Source: Aeromicrobium sp. (GTDB taxonomy: Bacteria; Actinomycetota; Actinomycetes; Propionibacteriales; Nocardioidaceae). From it: 53,725 nt of DNA. Made by a program: the position numbers and the translations under genes. This document shows, one piece after another, positions 44,138 to 52,563 of this stretch. The stretch covers positions 1 through 53,725 of the forward strand of contig JACMOZ010000340.1 in assembly GCA_014377785.1 (NCBI GenBank), read 5' to 3'. The notes beneath the pieces were generated by a model. That model was not told the DNA's origin and did not search any database. It saw only the letters and a program-made list of their open reading frames with translations. Position 1 is the first letter of the stretch. Each line of letters starts with the position of its first letter.

Positions 44138-45028
44138 ATGCGCATCGTCATCGGCGGAGCTTCGGGTTTTCTCGGTGGGCCTCTCATCGCGCATTTGCGC
44201 GACCAAGGTCATCAAGTGACCCGGCTGGTTCGCTCGGGCTCACCGGGTGATGAGTCATCGTCGTGGGATCCGGCAACCGGCCGGATCGACCAGGTCCTCA
44301 TCGACCGTGCAGATGCGGTTGTCAACCTGTCCGGCGCGCCGGTGGCACATTGGCCGTGGACAGACTCATACCGCGGAAAAATTCACGATTCGCGAGTGTC
44401 CTGCACGCTGACGCTGTCTGAGGCCATCGCTGCCGCCCCCAAGCCGCCCGTCTTCATTTCCGCTTCGGGTATGTCCTACTACGGCAGCGACCGCGGCGCC
44501 GAGGAGCTGACCGAACAGAGCACGCGAGGTGACGGCTTCCTGGCCGATGTCACACATGACTGGGAGAACGCGACAAATCCGGCAAGCGATTCGGGAGCGC
44601 GCGTCTGCAAGGTCCGAACCTCTCTGGTTCTCCACAAAGATGGCGGTACGTTGAAGACACTGTTGCCGATCTACAAGCTCGGTCTCGGCGGCAAACTCTC
44701 CTCGGGTGACCAGTACTTCTCGGTGATCTCACGAAACGACTGGATCCGTGGAATCACGTTCCTCCTCGACAACGAATCCACGTCGGGGCCGTTCAACTTC
44801 GCGAACCCCAATCCGGCGACCAACGCCGAATTCACCCGCCGACTCGGCAAGGCACTCAAACGCACCACCTTCATGCGGGTGCCGGGCTTTGCGATGAAGG
44901 CTGCCCTCGGCCCGCTGGCAGGCGAGCTTCTCGGCTCGCTGCGGATCATCCCGGCCCACCTCGAGACGGAGGGATTTGGCTTTGCCGAGCCCGACCTCGC
45001 CTCGGCTATTGCTGCCGCACTGCGCTGA
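44138..45028 (+). CDS. TIGR01777 family NAD(P)-binding epimerase (SDR)
   Basis: The 296-residue extended SDR starts MRIVIGGASGFLGGPLIAHL (Rossmann loop). TIGR01777 hallmarks include the VNLSGAPVAHWPW motif, SASGMSYYGSDRG with the Tyr, and the sugar-epimerase C-terminus FNFANPNPATNAEFTRRLGK. Members (YfcH, Rv2216) are of unknown substrate. It follows sucB by six bases and precedes the lipoate genes, as in mycobacteria. The 3' end overlaps the convergent 145-residue gene. Confidence 0.9.
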   Translation: MRIVIGGASGFLGGPLIAHLRDQGHQVTRLVRSGSPGDESSSWDPATGRIDQVLIDRADAVVNLSGAPVAHWPWTDSYRGKIHDSRVSCTLTLSEAIAAAPKPPVFISASGMSYYGSDRGAEELTEQSTRGDGFLADVTHDWENATNPASDSGARVCKVRTSLVLHKDGGTLKTLLPIYKLGLGGKLSSGDQYFSVISRNDWIRGITFLLDNESTSGPFNFANPNPATNAEFTRRLGKALKRTTFMRVPGFAMKAALGPLAGELLGSLRIIPAHLETEGFGFAEPDLASAIAAALR

Positions 45029-45443
45029 TCCGCCAACCCCGTCCAGTCAGGGTCAACTCGACGATCCGGCGTGTCGGCCGGTCTCTCGGCAAATCGCGCA
45101 CCGTGGCATCGGACAACCTGATCCTGGCTTCAACCAACTGATCGGTGACGTCCATCGTGACTCGCCGTGGGCTCACCGACGTCACGTGGGAGCCGATAAG
45201 TCGCATCTGCATACGCTCGATGTCGACGCCGCGGCTCGCATAGGAAGCCAACAGCGCCTTGTCCCGCTGCAGCAGCAAGGAACCTTCGGGGTAGACCAAC
45301 GCCAAGTCATCGGACCGGCCCTCCTCGAAGGCCTGTGATCTGATCGCGTCAAGACCGTCGAGAACTGCCGGCCACCGATCCTCCGCCGGTCCGGACACCG
45401 CGTGGGACAGCATCACCATCGCAAAAATTACAAGCCAATCCAT
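45006..45443 (-). CDS. Secreted or membrane-anchored conserved protein
   Basis: The 145-residue protein from ATG 45443 has a hydrophobic N-terminus (MDWLVIFAMVMLSHAVSG), probably a signal peptide, then a small soluble domain with helices (ILDGLDAIRSQAFEEG) and strands (MQMRLIGSHVTSVSPRRVTM). Similar proteins are found between the TIGR01777 gene and lipB in actinobacteria. The fold looks NTF2-like; no motif points to a function. It overlaps the epimerase gene tail by 23 bases. Confidence 0.7.
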   Translation of the reverse strand: MDWLVIFAMVMLSHAVSGPAEDRWPAVLDGLDAIRSQAFEEGRSDDLALVYPEGSLLLQRDKALLASYASRGVDIERMQMRLIGSHVTSVSPRRVTMDVTDQLVEARIRLSDATVRDLPRDRPTRRIVELTLTGRGWRISAVRQQ

Positions 45444-45504
45444 GCGCCTACTGTGCCCGCTCATTGGCCGAAGCGGCCCTTCGTTGTCCACAGGAGGGGC
45501 GGGT

Positions 45505-45510
45505 TAGGCT
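45505..45510 (+). promoter_or_regulatory. -10 box for leaderless lipB
   Basis: TAGGCT ends six bases before GTG 45517. Confidence 0.45.
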
Positions 45511-45516
45511 GGAGCG

Positions 45517-46239
45517 GTGAGCAACTTGACCGAAAAGACACTTCAGTTCCAAGAGGATTGGTACGACAACCGCGCGCTCGACTACGTCGAGGCTTGGCAA
45601 CTTCAACGCGAAGTCCATGCCCAGCGCGTGGCCGATGAGATCAGCGATACGGCCCTTTTCCTCGAACACCCAGCCGTATACACCGCGGGCAAGCGCACCG
45701 AAGCCTTTGAGCGGCCGGCAGCCGGCGTGCCCGTCATCGATGTCGATCGCGGCGGCAAGATCACGTTCCACGGCCCCGGGCAACTCGTCGGCTACCCCAT
45801 CACGAGACTCCCCTCGCACGTCCTGGTCGTCGACTACGTACGCCGCGTCGAGGAAGCCCTGATCCGTGCAGTAGCCGACCTCGGCATCACGAGTGGACGC
45901 GTGCCCGGGCGTTCGGGCGTATGGCTTGCCCGCGATAACTCTCGGCCTGAACGCAAACTCGGCGCCATCGGCATCCGCGTGTCGCGCGGAGTGACGATGC
46001 ACGGCTTCTCACTCAATGCCAATGTCGATTTGTCGTGGTTCGATACGTTCGTCCCATGTGGTATTTCTGATGCCGGCGTCAGTTCGCTCAGCACCGAACT
46101 TGGCCGCGATGTGTCGGCCCGTGAAGCATCCGAAGTGGTCAAGCCGCATCTCGCCGAACTGCTCGCCTGGAATGACTACAAGCAGTCCAAAGACATTGCC
46201 GAGGACCAGTCGGTCTACCCTTCGGTCGCGGTGCTTTGA
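45517..46239 (+). CDS. lipB: Octanoyl-[acyl-carrier-protein]:protein N-octanoyltransferase
   Basis: The 240-residue LipB transfers octanoyl from ACP to lipoyl-domain lysines, the first step of lipoate synthesis. [20 protein letters not shown], the [19 protein letters not shown] motif, the Lys of KLGAIGIRV and the active-site Cys in [12 protein letters not shown] are all visible. It forms an acyl-enzyme through the Cys with the Lys as general base. Targets are the E2 at 42.2 kb and H protein elsewhere. It overlaps the lipA start (TGATG). Confidence 0.95.
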   Translation: MSNLTEKTLQFQEDWYDNRALDYVEAWQLQREVHAQRVADEISDTALFLEHPAVYTAGKRTEAFERPAAGVPVIDVDRGGKITFHGPGQLVGYPITRLPSHVLVVDYVRRVEEALIRAVADLGITSGRVPGRSGVWLARDNSRPERKLGAIGIRVSRGVTMHGFSLNANVDLSWFDTFVPCGISDAGVSSLSTELGRDVSAREASEVVKPHLAELLAWNDYKQSKDIAEDQSVYPSVAVL

Positions 46240-47222
46240 TGCCTCAATCCCCGGCGTACGATGGTCAAGTGACTATCGTTCCTGAAGGCCGCAAGATGCT
46301 CCGCCTCGAAGTACGTAATGCCGAAACTCCGATCGAAAGAAAACCCGAGTGGATCAAAACCCGGGCCAGGATGGGTCCGGAATACACCGAACTCCTGAAC
46401 TTGGTGAAGGGCGAAGGACTCCATACGGTCTGTCAGGAAGCCGCCTGCCCCAACATTTTCGAATGCTGGGAAGACCGCGAGGCGACGTTCCTCATCGGCG
46501 GTGAACAATGCACCCGTCGTTGCGACTTCTGCCAGATTGACACTGGCAAGCCCGACGAACTCGATCGCGATGAACCCCGCAGGGTTGCGGAGTCCGTGCA
46601 GAAAATGAAACTCAAGTACTCCACGATCACCGGTGTTGCCCGCGACGACCTCCCTGACGGAGGCGCGTGGCTTTACGCCGAGACCGTGCGTCAGATCCAC
46701 GAACTCAATCCCGGCACCGGCGTCGAGAACCTCATCCCCGACTTCAACGGCATCCCCGAACTCCTCGAGCAGGTCTTCGATTCGCGTCCCGAAGTCCTCG
46801 CGCACAACGTGGAGACCGTGCCGCGCATCTTCAAACGCATCCGCCCGGCGTTCCGATATGACCGTTCGCTCGATGTCATCACGCAGGCCCGCGACTACGG
46901 ACTCGTGACCAAGTCCAATCTGATCCTCGGTATGGGCGAGACCCGCGAGGAAGTGTCACAAGCATTGCGCGACCTGCGCGGAGCCGGCTGCGACCTGATC
47001 ACCATCACCCAATACCTCCGACCGTCCAAGCGGCACCACCCGGTGGATCGTTGGGTCAAGCCCGAGGAATTCGTCGAACTCAAGGACGAAGCGGACGAAA
47101 TCGGTTTCGTCGGCGTCATGTCCGGACCACTCGTCCGTTCGTCTTATCGCGCCGGCCGCCTCTACCAGCAGGCAATCGCGGCCCGTGAAGCCACTCAGCC
47201 GGCGAGCGCCGTCGCACAGTAG
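46239..47222 (+). CDS. lipA: Lipoyl synthase
   Basis: The 327-residue radical SAM enzyme inserts two sulfur atoms into octanoyl chains. It has the auxiliary cluster cysteines ([12 protein letters not shown]) and the radical SAM CxxxCxxC motif CTRRCDFC. I start at ATG 46239, overlapping the lipB stop by one base; GTG 46269 (VTIVPEGRK) is an alternative that agrees better with homologues. The C-terminal [10 protein letters not shown] closes the second cluster. LipB and LipA act in sequence, and the E2 and GcvT systems consume their product. Confidence 0.95.
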   Translation: MPQSPAYDGQVTIVPEGRKMLRLEVRNAETPIERKPEWIKTRARMGPEYTELLNLVKGEGLHTVCQEAACPNIFECWEDREATFLIGGEQCTRRCDFCQIDTGKPDELDRDEPRRVAESVQKMKLKYSTITGVARDDLPDGGAWLYAETVRQIHELNPGTGVENLIPDFNGIPELLEQVFDSRPEVLAHNVETVPRIFKRIRPAFRYDRSLDVITQARDYGLVTKSNLILGMGETREEVSQALRDLRGAGCDLITITQYLRPSKRHHPVDRWVKPEEFVELKDEADEIGFVGVMSGPLVRSSYRAGRLYQQAIAAREATQPASAVAQ

Positions 47223-47231
47223 TCTTGGCCT

Positions 47232-47936
47232 ATGTCGACACCAGTTTCCGAACCCCCCAAGGGACGTCTGCGCCAGATTCGGCAGGCTTACAAGATTACC
47301 AAGCGCTCAGACAAGAACATTGGCCTGATCCTGCTGCTGTGGTTCCTCGTGGTGGGCGGAATTTTTGCCGCCGTCGGTTATTTTGTCTTCGGTCGCGGCA
47401 CGCTAGGCATCATCACGGCTGTCGTGTTCGGACTCCTCACCGGTCTCCTGGCCGCCATGATCATCTTCGGTCGTCGCGCTGAACGGGCCGCCTACGCCCA
47501 GGTCGAGGGACAGGTGGGCGCCGCTGCCGGGGCGCTCCAGATGCTCAAGCGCGGATGGGACCTCAAGCCTGCCGTGGCATTTACCAAAAATCAGGATGTC
47601 GTGCATCGACTTCTGGGCCGCCCCGGAATCATCCTCGTCGGCGAGGGCAACCCCAACCGGGTCCGCAATTTGCTTGCCACCGAAAAAAAGAAGCATGCCC
47701 GCATCGCCGGTGAGGTGCCGATCATCGGCATCATTGTGGGTGACGGTGCCGACGAGGTGAGACTGACCAAACTCGTTAAGCACGTGCGCAAATTGCCTAA
47801 AAAAATCAAGCCGCGCGAGATGACGGGACTGATCTCCAAACTCCGCGCCCTCGACGCCATGCGTCCCGCCGCACCCATGCCCCACGGCCCCATGCCGACC
47901 AGCATGAAGGGTTCGCGCAAAGCCATGCGCGGCTAG
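47232..47936 (+). CDS. DUF4191 membrane protein
   Basis: The 234-residue protein has an N-terminal basic region (KGRLRQIRQAYKITKRSDKN), two membrane helices (about residues 35-85) and a cytoplasmic domain with LLGRPGIILVGEGNPNRVRN, a nucleotide-like or RNA-binding-like region of the DUF4191 family. The C-terminus is Met/Pro/Arg-rich. It corresponds to Rv2219, always downstream of lipA. Function unknown. Confidence 0.9.
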   Translation: MSTPVSEPPKGRLRQIRQAYKITKRSDKNIGLILLLWFLVVGGIFAAVGYFVFGRGTLGIITAVVFGLLTGLLAAMIIFGRRAERAAYAQVEGQVGAAAGALQMLKRGWDLKPAVAFTKNQDVVHRLLGRPGIILVGEGNPNRVRNLLATEKKKHARIAGEVPIIGIIVGDGADEVRLTKLVKHVRKLPKKIKPREMTGLISKLRALDAMRPAAPMPHGPMPTSMKGSRKAMRG

Positions 47937-47941
47937 TTCCA

Positions 47942-48005
47942 CCCGCCTGTTGAGGTGCGAGCTTGCGAGCCTCGAAATCAAGGGTTTCGACACGGCTCAA
48001 CCATC
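47942..48005. repeat. Intergenic palindromic repeat of a type common in actinobacteria
   Basis: The sequence contains GTTGAGGTGCGAGCTTGCGAG, CTCGAAA, then GTTTCGACACGGCTCAACC, forming nested complementary segments (TTGAG with CTCAA, CGAAA with TTTCG). This resembles a family of short mobile repeats in other actinobacteria. It may also act as terminator for the convergent genes. Confidence 0.55.
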
Positions 48006-48013
48006 GAACCTGA

Positions 48014-48370
48014 CTACGTTCGGACAACCATCGATCCGGCGGCGATGTCCTGCAAGCCGCGCTGCTGATCGGTGTTGATGAGTGCCGGGAAGACGAGGCA
48101 CAACAACGCCGTACGCAGAACCGCCCGTGCGAAACCGATCGGCGAACCGTCCTGACGGATGACCTTGATCCCGGTGACGCGCTTGCCGATCGAATAGCCC
48201 AACAGTCCCGTGATCAGCGACACCTCAACAAAAAACGCACCGAGGGCCCAGAACGGATTGGCGTCCTGGGCACCGATCGAAGACCCCGTAATAGCGGCAA
48301 TACTGAGCAGAGCGATCAACCAGTCGATAAAGAGAGCACCGATACGGCGAGGCCAACCTGCGATAGTCAC
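48014..48370 (-). CDS. RDD family membrane protein
   Basis: The 118-residue protein begins VTIAGWPRRIGALFIDWLIA (GTG 48370). RDD motif residues (Arg in RRIGALFIDW, Asp) are present, with two hydrophobic helices (about residues 10-30 and 40-60) and the KRVTGIKVIRQDG segment typical of the family. The family is common but poorly understood. In M. tuberculosis Rv2219A is at this location. It is divergent from glnA with GlnR sites between. Confidence 0.85.
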   Translation of the reverse strand: MTIAGWPRRIGALFIDWLIALLSIAAITGSSIGAQDANPFWALGAFFVEVSLITGLLGYSIGKRVTGIKVIRQDGSPIGFARAVLRTALLCLVFPALINTDQQRGLQDIAAGSMVVRT

Positions 48371-48376
48371 TCCGAG

Positions 48377-48382
48377 AGCCTA
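48377..48382 (-). promoter_or_regulatory. -10 box for leaderless RDD gene
   Basis: TAGGCT on the minus strand ends six bases before GTG 48370. Confidence 0.45.
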
Positions 48383-48402
48383 CAGAGAGGTACCCGGCTT
48401 TT

Positions 48403-48440
48403 GTAACATGGCTGAAACAATCCGGTGACCGAAGAGAAAC
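48403..48440 (+). promoter_or_regulatory. GlnR operator upstream of glnA
   Basis: The sequence is GTAAC-n6-GAAAC-n6-GTGAC-n6-GAAAC, at 48403-48407, 48414-48418, 48425-48429 and 48436-48440. It agrees exactly with the actinobacterial GlnR consensus (gTnAC-n6-GaAAC-n6-gTnAC-n6-GaAAC). A -10-like TAGTGT or CATAGT follows at about 48451-48463. GlnR activates nitrogen assimilation genes when nitrogen is scarce. Confidence 0.9.
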
Positions 48441-48534
48441 TGCCTCCCTCTAGTGTCATAGTCACGGTGCAGCGCCGCACTGGAATCTGCCGTATCAATC
48501 GAATCAGGGCCGCCAGCGCGGCCAAGGAGGCCAC

Positions 48535-49953
48535 ATGTTCGGCAACGCCGACGAGCTTTTCAAATACATTAAGGATGAGGGCGTCGAGTTCATCGACGTG
48601 CGCTTCACCGATCTCCCGGGCATCCAGCAGCATTTCAGCGTCCCGGTCTCGTCCTTTGGCCCCGAAGTCTTCGATGACGGCCTCATGTTCGACGGATCGT
48701 CGGTACGCGGTTTCCAGGCCATCCACGAATCGGATATGGCACTCTTCCCTGATGTCAGCACGGCCTACATCGATACGTTCCGTATCCACAAGACGCTGGC
48801 GATTGAGTTCTTCGTCCACGATCCACTGACCGGCGAGGCCTACTCGCGCGACCCGCGCAACATTGCCCGCAAGGCACAGGCATTTCTGGCCAGCACCGGC
48901 ATCGGCGACACCGCCTCCTTCGCTCCCGAAGCCGAGTTCTATGTCTTCGACAGCGTGCGCTTCGAGACCAGTGCAAACTCGAGTTTTTATCACATCGACT
49001 CTGCCGCCGGAGCCTGGAACACCGGCAGCGAAGTCGGCAACCGCGGCTACTAAGTGCGTTACAAGGGCGGCTACTTCCCCGTCTCCCCTACCGACCACTT
49101 TGCCGATCTGCGTGGAACGATGGTCAAGAACCTCGAAGCCGCTGGCCTTCTGGTCGAGCGCGCCCATGCCGAGGTCGGCACCGGCGGTCAAGCCGAAATC
49201 AACTACCGTTTCGACACGCTGCTCAAGGCTGCCGACGATGTCATGAAGTTCAAATACATCATCCGCAACACCGCGTGGGCCGCCGGCAAGACCGCAACGT
49301 TCATGCCAAAGCCCATTTTCGGCGACAACGGTTCGGGTATGCACGTCCACCAGTCCATCTGGAAAGACGGCGTGCCGCTGTTTTATGACGAGTCAGGCTA
49401 CGGCGGGCTGTCGGACATGGCGCGCTACTACATCGGCGGCATCCTGAAGCACGCACCGTCGCTGCTCGCATTCACCAACCCGTCGGTCAACTCCTACCAC
49501 CGTCTGGTGCCGGGCTTCGAGGCTCCCATTGCCCTCGTCTACAGCTCACGCAACCGCTCGGCTTGTGTCCGCATCCCGATCACGGGTTCGAACCCCAAGG
49601 CCAAACGCATCGAGTTCCGTTGCCCCGACCCCTCGGCCAACCCGTACCTCGCCTTCTCGGCGTTGTTGCTCGCCGGCATCGATGGCATCAAGAACAAGAT
49701 CGAACCGCCCGCTCCGGTCGACAAGAACATCTACGAGCTTCCGCCGGACGAGTACGACGCGATCGACTCAGTGCCGACCTCGCTCGGTGCCGTCCTCGAT
49801 GCGCTCGAAGCCGATCACGAGTTCCTGACTCAGGGTGACGTGTTCACTCCTGACCTCATCGCAACCTGGATCGACTACAAGCGCACCCAGGAGATCGCGC
49901 CGGTGCAGTTGCGTCCGCATCCACACGAGTTCGAGCTCTACTACGACATCTAA
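48535..49953 (+). pseudogene. glnA: Type I glutamine synthetase with one in-frame TAA
   Basis: Apart from one stop codon the frame encodes a normal 472-codon glutamine synthetase, with AAGGAGG before ATG 48535. The TAA is codon 173 (49051-49053), at NRGY-stop-VRYKGG, where homologues have Lys. Metal and substrate motifs follow: [28 protein letters not shown], and [17 protein letters not shown]. The C-terminal region has the adenylylation-type region around [10 protein letters not shown]. The product would convert glutamate, ammonia and ATP to glutamine. As read it splits into a 172-residue N-terminal piece and a 299-residue piece from GTG 49054. An essential gene broken once by one codon more probably reflects a sequence error or a recent mutation (AAA to TAA). 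Confidence 0.85.
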
Positions 49954-49971
49954 GATCGTCGCACCCACGAA

Positions 49972-50010
49972 CCGGCCCCTGACCTGCGGAAACGCGGAAT
50001 CAGGGGCCGG
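49972..50010 (+). terminator. glnA terminator
   Basis: CCGGCCCCTGA (49972-49982) and TCAGGGGCCGG (50000-50010) are perfect 11-bp inverted arms 17 bases apart, 19 bases after the glnA stop. CTTCATTT follows. It marks the end of the core synteny block. Confidence 0.8.
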
Positions 50011-50101
50011 CTTCATTTGCCCCAGTCCGCATCCAGTCCGCAACACGTTCAACGATGGGCCGCACTCAAAGCCACGATTCGTTGCCCTGAGCCGGGTGTT
50101 A

Positions 50102-50117
50102 CACTTAGAGCACTTAG
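50102..50117 (+). promoter_or_regulatory. Direct repeat CACTTAG x2 before antitoxin gene
   Basis: CACTTAG occurs at 50102-50108 and 50111-50117, nine bases apart, just downstream of a -10-like TTACACT and before the AGGAGG of the antitoxin. It could be the operator for autoregulation by the HTH antitoxin. Confidence 0.4.
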
Positions 50118-50140
50118 CGCGACGGTCACCAGGAGGCGAC

Positions 50141-50527
50141 ATGAGCACGGCACTCACCGAGGACGTCCAACTGCTCCGCACGGGCCTCGCCAGCGAGAAG
50201 GCCGAGATCGAGGTGACCCTGCGCCTCCCCCGCGAGAGCGCCAAGAAGGTGCTCGCGCTGCTCGACGCCGAGCAGGGAGTGGGTGCGGTCGTCATTCCTG
50301 TCAAGGAAGAGTTCACCACGACTGAGGCAGCCAGGCTTCTCGACATGTCACGGCCGACGTTGATGAAGTTGATCAACTCCGGCCGCATCGAGTTCCGCAA
50401 GGTCGGCCGACACCACCGCATCCCGACCTCGGCGATTCAGGCTGTCAGGGAGCGGCTTCAGAAGGAGAGCGAAGCTGACATCCCCGGCTTCGCCGAGTGG
50501 GCCAATCGGGTGGGGCAACTCGATTGA
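50141..50527 (+). CDS. HTH-domain antitoxin (excisionase-type DNA-binding)
   Basis: The 128-residue protein from ATG 50141 (AGGAGG five bases upstream) carries an excisionase-family HTH: EFTTTEAARLLDMSRPTLMK, LINSGRIEFRKVGRHHRIP. The N-terminal 50 residues (VTLRLPRESAKKVLALLDAE) are helical. It lies directly upstream of a PIN-domain gene with overlapping stop/start (TTGA), as in known antitoxin-PIN pairs where an HTH protein represses the pair. Its C-terminal helix likely binds the toxin. Confidence 0.85.
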   Translation: MSTALTEDVQLLRTGLASEKAEIEVTLRLPRESAKKVLALLDAEQGVGAVVIPVKEEFTTTEAARLLDMSRPTLMKLINSGRIEFRKVGRHHRIPTSAIQAVRERLQKESEADIPGFAEWANRVGQLD

Positions 50528-51120
50528 GTCTGTCGGTCGCGCTGGCCGACGCCAACGTTCTGCTCCCCCGCACGCTTCGCGACTACGTCGTCTACTCGGC
50601 GAAGGTCGGCGCGTTCCAGGTCCACTGGAGCCAGTCGATCCTCGATGAGGTGTCCCGAAACTTGGTCAAGATCTTCGGACTGTCGGCGGACGATACCGCT
50701 GAACTTGAGATCAGACTCGGCGAATACTTGCCCCAAGCTCTCGTAGCGGTGCGCCCGCGCGACCTCAAGGTCGTCGACAAGGTCGACATGGACTCGAAGG
50801 ACCGGCACGTCGTTGCCGCAGCCTTGTCAGCCAAGGCGTCGATCCTCGTCACCGACAACGTCCGTGACTTCCCAAGGGAGTGGTTGGCCGACAGGGGCAT
50901 CGAGTTGCTCACCGCCGCGGACCTACTCGTTCGGCTCGCGACAGACCATCCGGAGGAACTGAAGAAGGCCCACGCGCTGACCGTCGGCGCTTCCCCGAAG
51001 ACCGAAGACGCAATCCTCGACACCTTGGAGAACCAGATCGGGAAGAAGGCCACTGACAAGGTCCGGGCAGTCCTCGCCACTGGGCCCGAGGCTCAGAGCG
51101 AGTCGGCATCGGGCGACTGA
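50524..51120 (+). CDS. PIN-domain toxin (RNase)
   Basis: The 198-residue product probably starts at TTG 50524, overlapping the antitoxin stop. The PIN domain spans about residues 6-140: LADANVLLPR (first acidic residue), an Asp/Glu cluster in DEVSRN, the DSKDRHVVAAAL block (conserved Asp pair) and LVTDNVRDFP (third acidic). A C-terminal helical extension (about 60 residues, LKKAHALTVGASPKTEDAIL) is added. PIN RNases of toxin-antitoxin pairs cleave tRNA or mRNA. It is part of the mobile region and convergent with the integrase gene (28-base overlap). Confidence 0.87.
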   Translation: MSLSVALADANVLLPRTLRDYVVYSAKVGAFQVHWSQSILDEVSRNLVKIFGLSADDTAELEIRLGEYLPQALVAVRPRDLKVVDKVDMDSKDRHVVAAALSAKASILVTDNVRDFPREWLADRGIELLTAADLLVRLATDHPEELKKAHALTVGASPKTEDAILDTLENQIGKKATDKVRAVLATGPEAQSESASGD

Positions 51121-52178
51121 AGCGATTCGACTCTCGTCGTCATCACGGCTTCGATCGCGGCGCGAGTGCTCTCGTCGGAGTCGGGCCACAGGTGGGCGTA
51201 GGTGTCCAGCGTGGTCTTCGCGCTCGCGTGCCGCAGGCGTGCCTGGACTACCTTGACGTCGGCCCCGCTCGCGATCAGCATGCTGGCGAGGTAGTGCCGC
51301 AGGTCATGGAATCGGAAGCCAGAGGGTAGGCCGGCCACCTTGGCGCGTGCGGTGCGCATGGCTCGTTGCAGCGCCCAGGGGCCGAGCTGGTCTCCCCACT
51401 CGTTGGCGAGCACGGTCTCCTCGGTTGACCAACGCGACACGTGCGCCGACAAGGCGAGCGCCAAGCTCTGCGGGAGCGGGAGCGCGGACTTCGATGTCTC
51501 GGTCTTGAGCGGCTCGGCCGGATACTGAACTGCTGGCGTGACGATCCCCCGCATGAAATCGATGTCGGCGATCCGCAGGCCGCACGCCTCGGCGTCCCGC
51601 AGGCCCGCGAGAGCGCCGAGCAAGACGGCGGCGCGCAGCCGCTCGGGCATCGCGTCGTGCAGTGCCCACATCTGTTCGGTGGTGCAGACATAGGGCCGTT
51701 GCTTGCCTGCCGGTGGTGATGTTCGTCGCGAGCAGGGCGACTTGGCCACGAGCCCGTCGTGGACGGCGTCGGCGAAGACTTGAGCAAGCCGCGCATGGAG
51801 CGCGTAGACGTAGGAGTCCTCCAGGCCTTCGGCGGAGAGTTGCGCACACCATGTGCGGACGTGCGATGGTCTCACCGACCCGATCGGCATCGAGCCGAAG
51901 GCGACCTTGATGCGCTTGATGTGGGTCTCCGCCTGACGGACCGTGGAGGCGCGGTTGCCGCGGTAGCCGTCGAGCCACGTGTCGCACCACTCCCCCACGC
52001 TGATTCGCGCGTGCCGCGGGGCGACGTGTGTCCCCATGAGCAAACGCGAAATCTGCTCGTCGAGCCAACGCTGGGCGTCGACCTTGCGGTCGAAGTGGCG
52101 GGCATGCTCCTTGTCAGCGTCGTCGCGGTAGCGGGCTCGCCACTTCCCGTTCGGCCTCTTGGCCACGTTTCCAGCCAT
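51093..52178 (-). CDS. int: Tyrosine site-specific integrase
   Basis: The 361-residue phage-type integrase has an N-terminal AP2-like DNA-binding segment (residues 1-55, GKWRARYRDDADKEHARHFD), a core-binding SAM-like domain (about 60-165) and the catalytic domain with LAGLRDAEACGL (Arg), FHDLRHYLAS (His-x-x-Arg), RLRHASAKTTLDTYAHL (His and nucleophile Tyr). GAGGAG precedes ATG 52178. It is the recombinase for integration and excision of the element to its right. No tRNA gene is visible near it, so the attachment site remains open. Confidence 0.94.
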   Translation of the reverse strand: MAGNVAKRPNGKWRARYRDDADKEHARHFDRKVDAQRWLDEQISRLLMGTHVAPRHARISVGEWCDTWLDGYRGNRASTVRQAETHIKRIKVAFGSMPIGSVRPSHVRTWCAQLSAEGLEDSYVYALHARLAQVFADAVHDGLVAKSPCSRRTSPPAGKQRPYVCTTEQMWALHDAMPERLRAAVLLGALAGLRDAEACGLRIADIDFMRGIVTPAVQYPAEPLKTETSKSALPLPQSLALALSAHVSRWSTEETVLANEWGDQLGPWALQRAMRTARAKVAGLPSGFRFHDLRHYLASMLIASGADVKVVQARLRHASAKTTLDTYAHLWPDSDESTRAAIEAVMTTRVESLQSPDADSL

Positions 52179-52233
52179 CGTCGTCTCCTCTCAGGCTTCC
52201 ATCATGCATCGGACTACCGACACCGAAGAAGCG

Positions 52234-52467
52234 TCAGATCTCGTCTTGTGGATCGCCCGACTGGTTTTCGAGCCAGTGGAGGACTTCGGTGTGCCAGTAG
52301 CGGACGCTTCGTCCGATGCGGAAGCTTCGTGGGCCGGTGCCGAGGTGGCGCCAGTAGCGCAGGGTGGCGACGGGGACCCGGACGACGTCGGCGACTTCCT
52401 GCATGGTGAGTAGTTCGTCGTCGGCATGGGTGAATTCACGGTGCAGGGTGTGTGCTGAGGTATTCAT
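52234..52467 (-). CDS. xis: Excisionase-like HTH (MerR/helix-turn-helix 17) protein
   Basis: The 77-residue protein from ATG 52467 (AAGGAG upstream) has an N-terminal MNTSAHTLHREFTHADDELL and an HTH: LLTMQEVADVVRVPVATLRY, WRHLGTGPRSFRIGRSVRYW. It is the size and type of excisionases in actinobacterial integrative elements, and lies 55 bases upstream of the integrase gene on the same strand, the standard xis-int order. The symbol reflects context; no activity is proven. Confidence 0.82.
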   Translation of the reverse strand: MNTSAHTLHREFTHADDELLTMQEVADVVRVPVATLRYWRHLGTGPRSFRIGRSVRYWHTEVLHWLENQSGDPQDEI

Positions 52468-52528
52468 GGGCGGTTCTCCTTGATTCGAATCGGTGGAATA
52501 CGACTGTGGATGGTCCCCAGAATGACCG

Positions 52529-52540
52529 GGTAACGTTACC
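52529..52540. promoter_or_regulatory. 12-bp perfect palindrome, possible operator
   Basis: GGTAACGTTACC is self-complementary and lies 60 bases upstream of the excisionase start, a suitable place for a repressor site controlling xis-int. Confidence 0.45.
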
Positions 52541-52563
52541 TACTTCGTTCCCTTTTGCCCAGA

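Noticed and set aside
49051..49053. TAA in glnA as a recoded (selenocysteine or pyrrolysine) codon
   Set aside because: Recoding uses TGA or TAG, not TAA, and the homologous residue is Lys; TAA is a normal stop elsewhere in the window.
49954..50140. tRNA gene as attachment site downstream of glnA
   Set aside because: I see the glnA terminator hairpin but no cloverleaf or CCA-end pattern in this gap on either strand.
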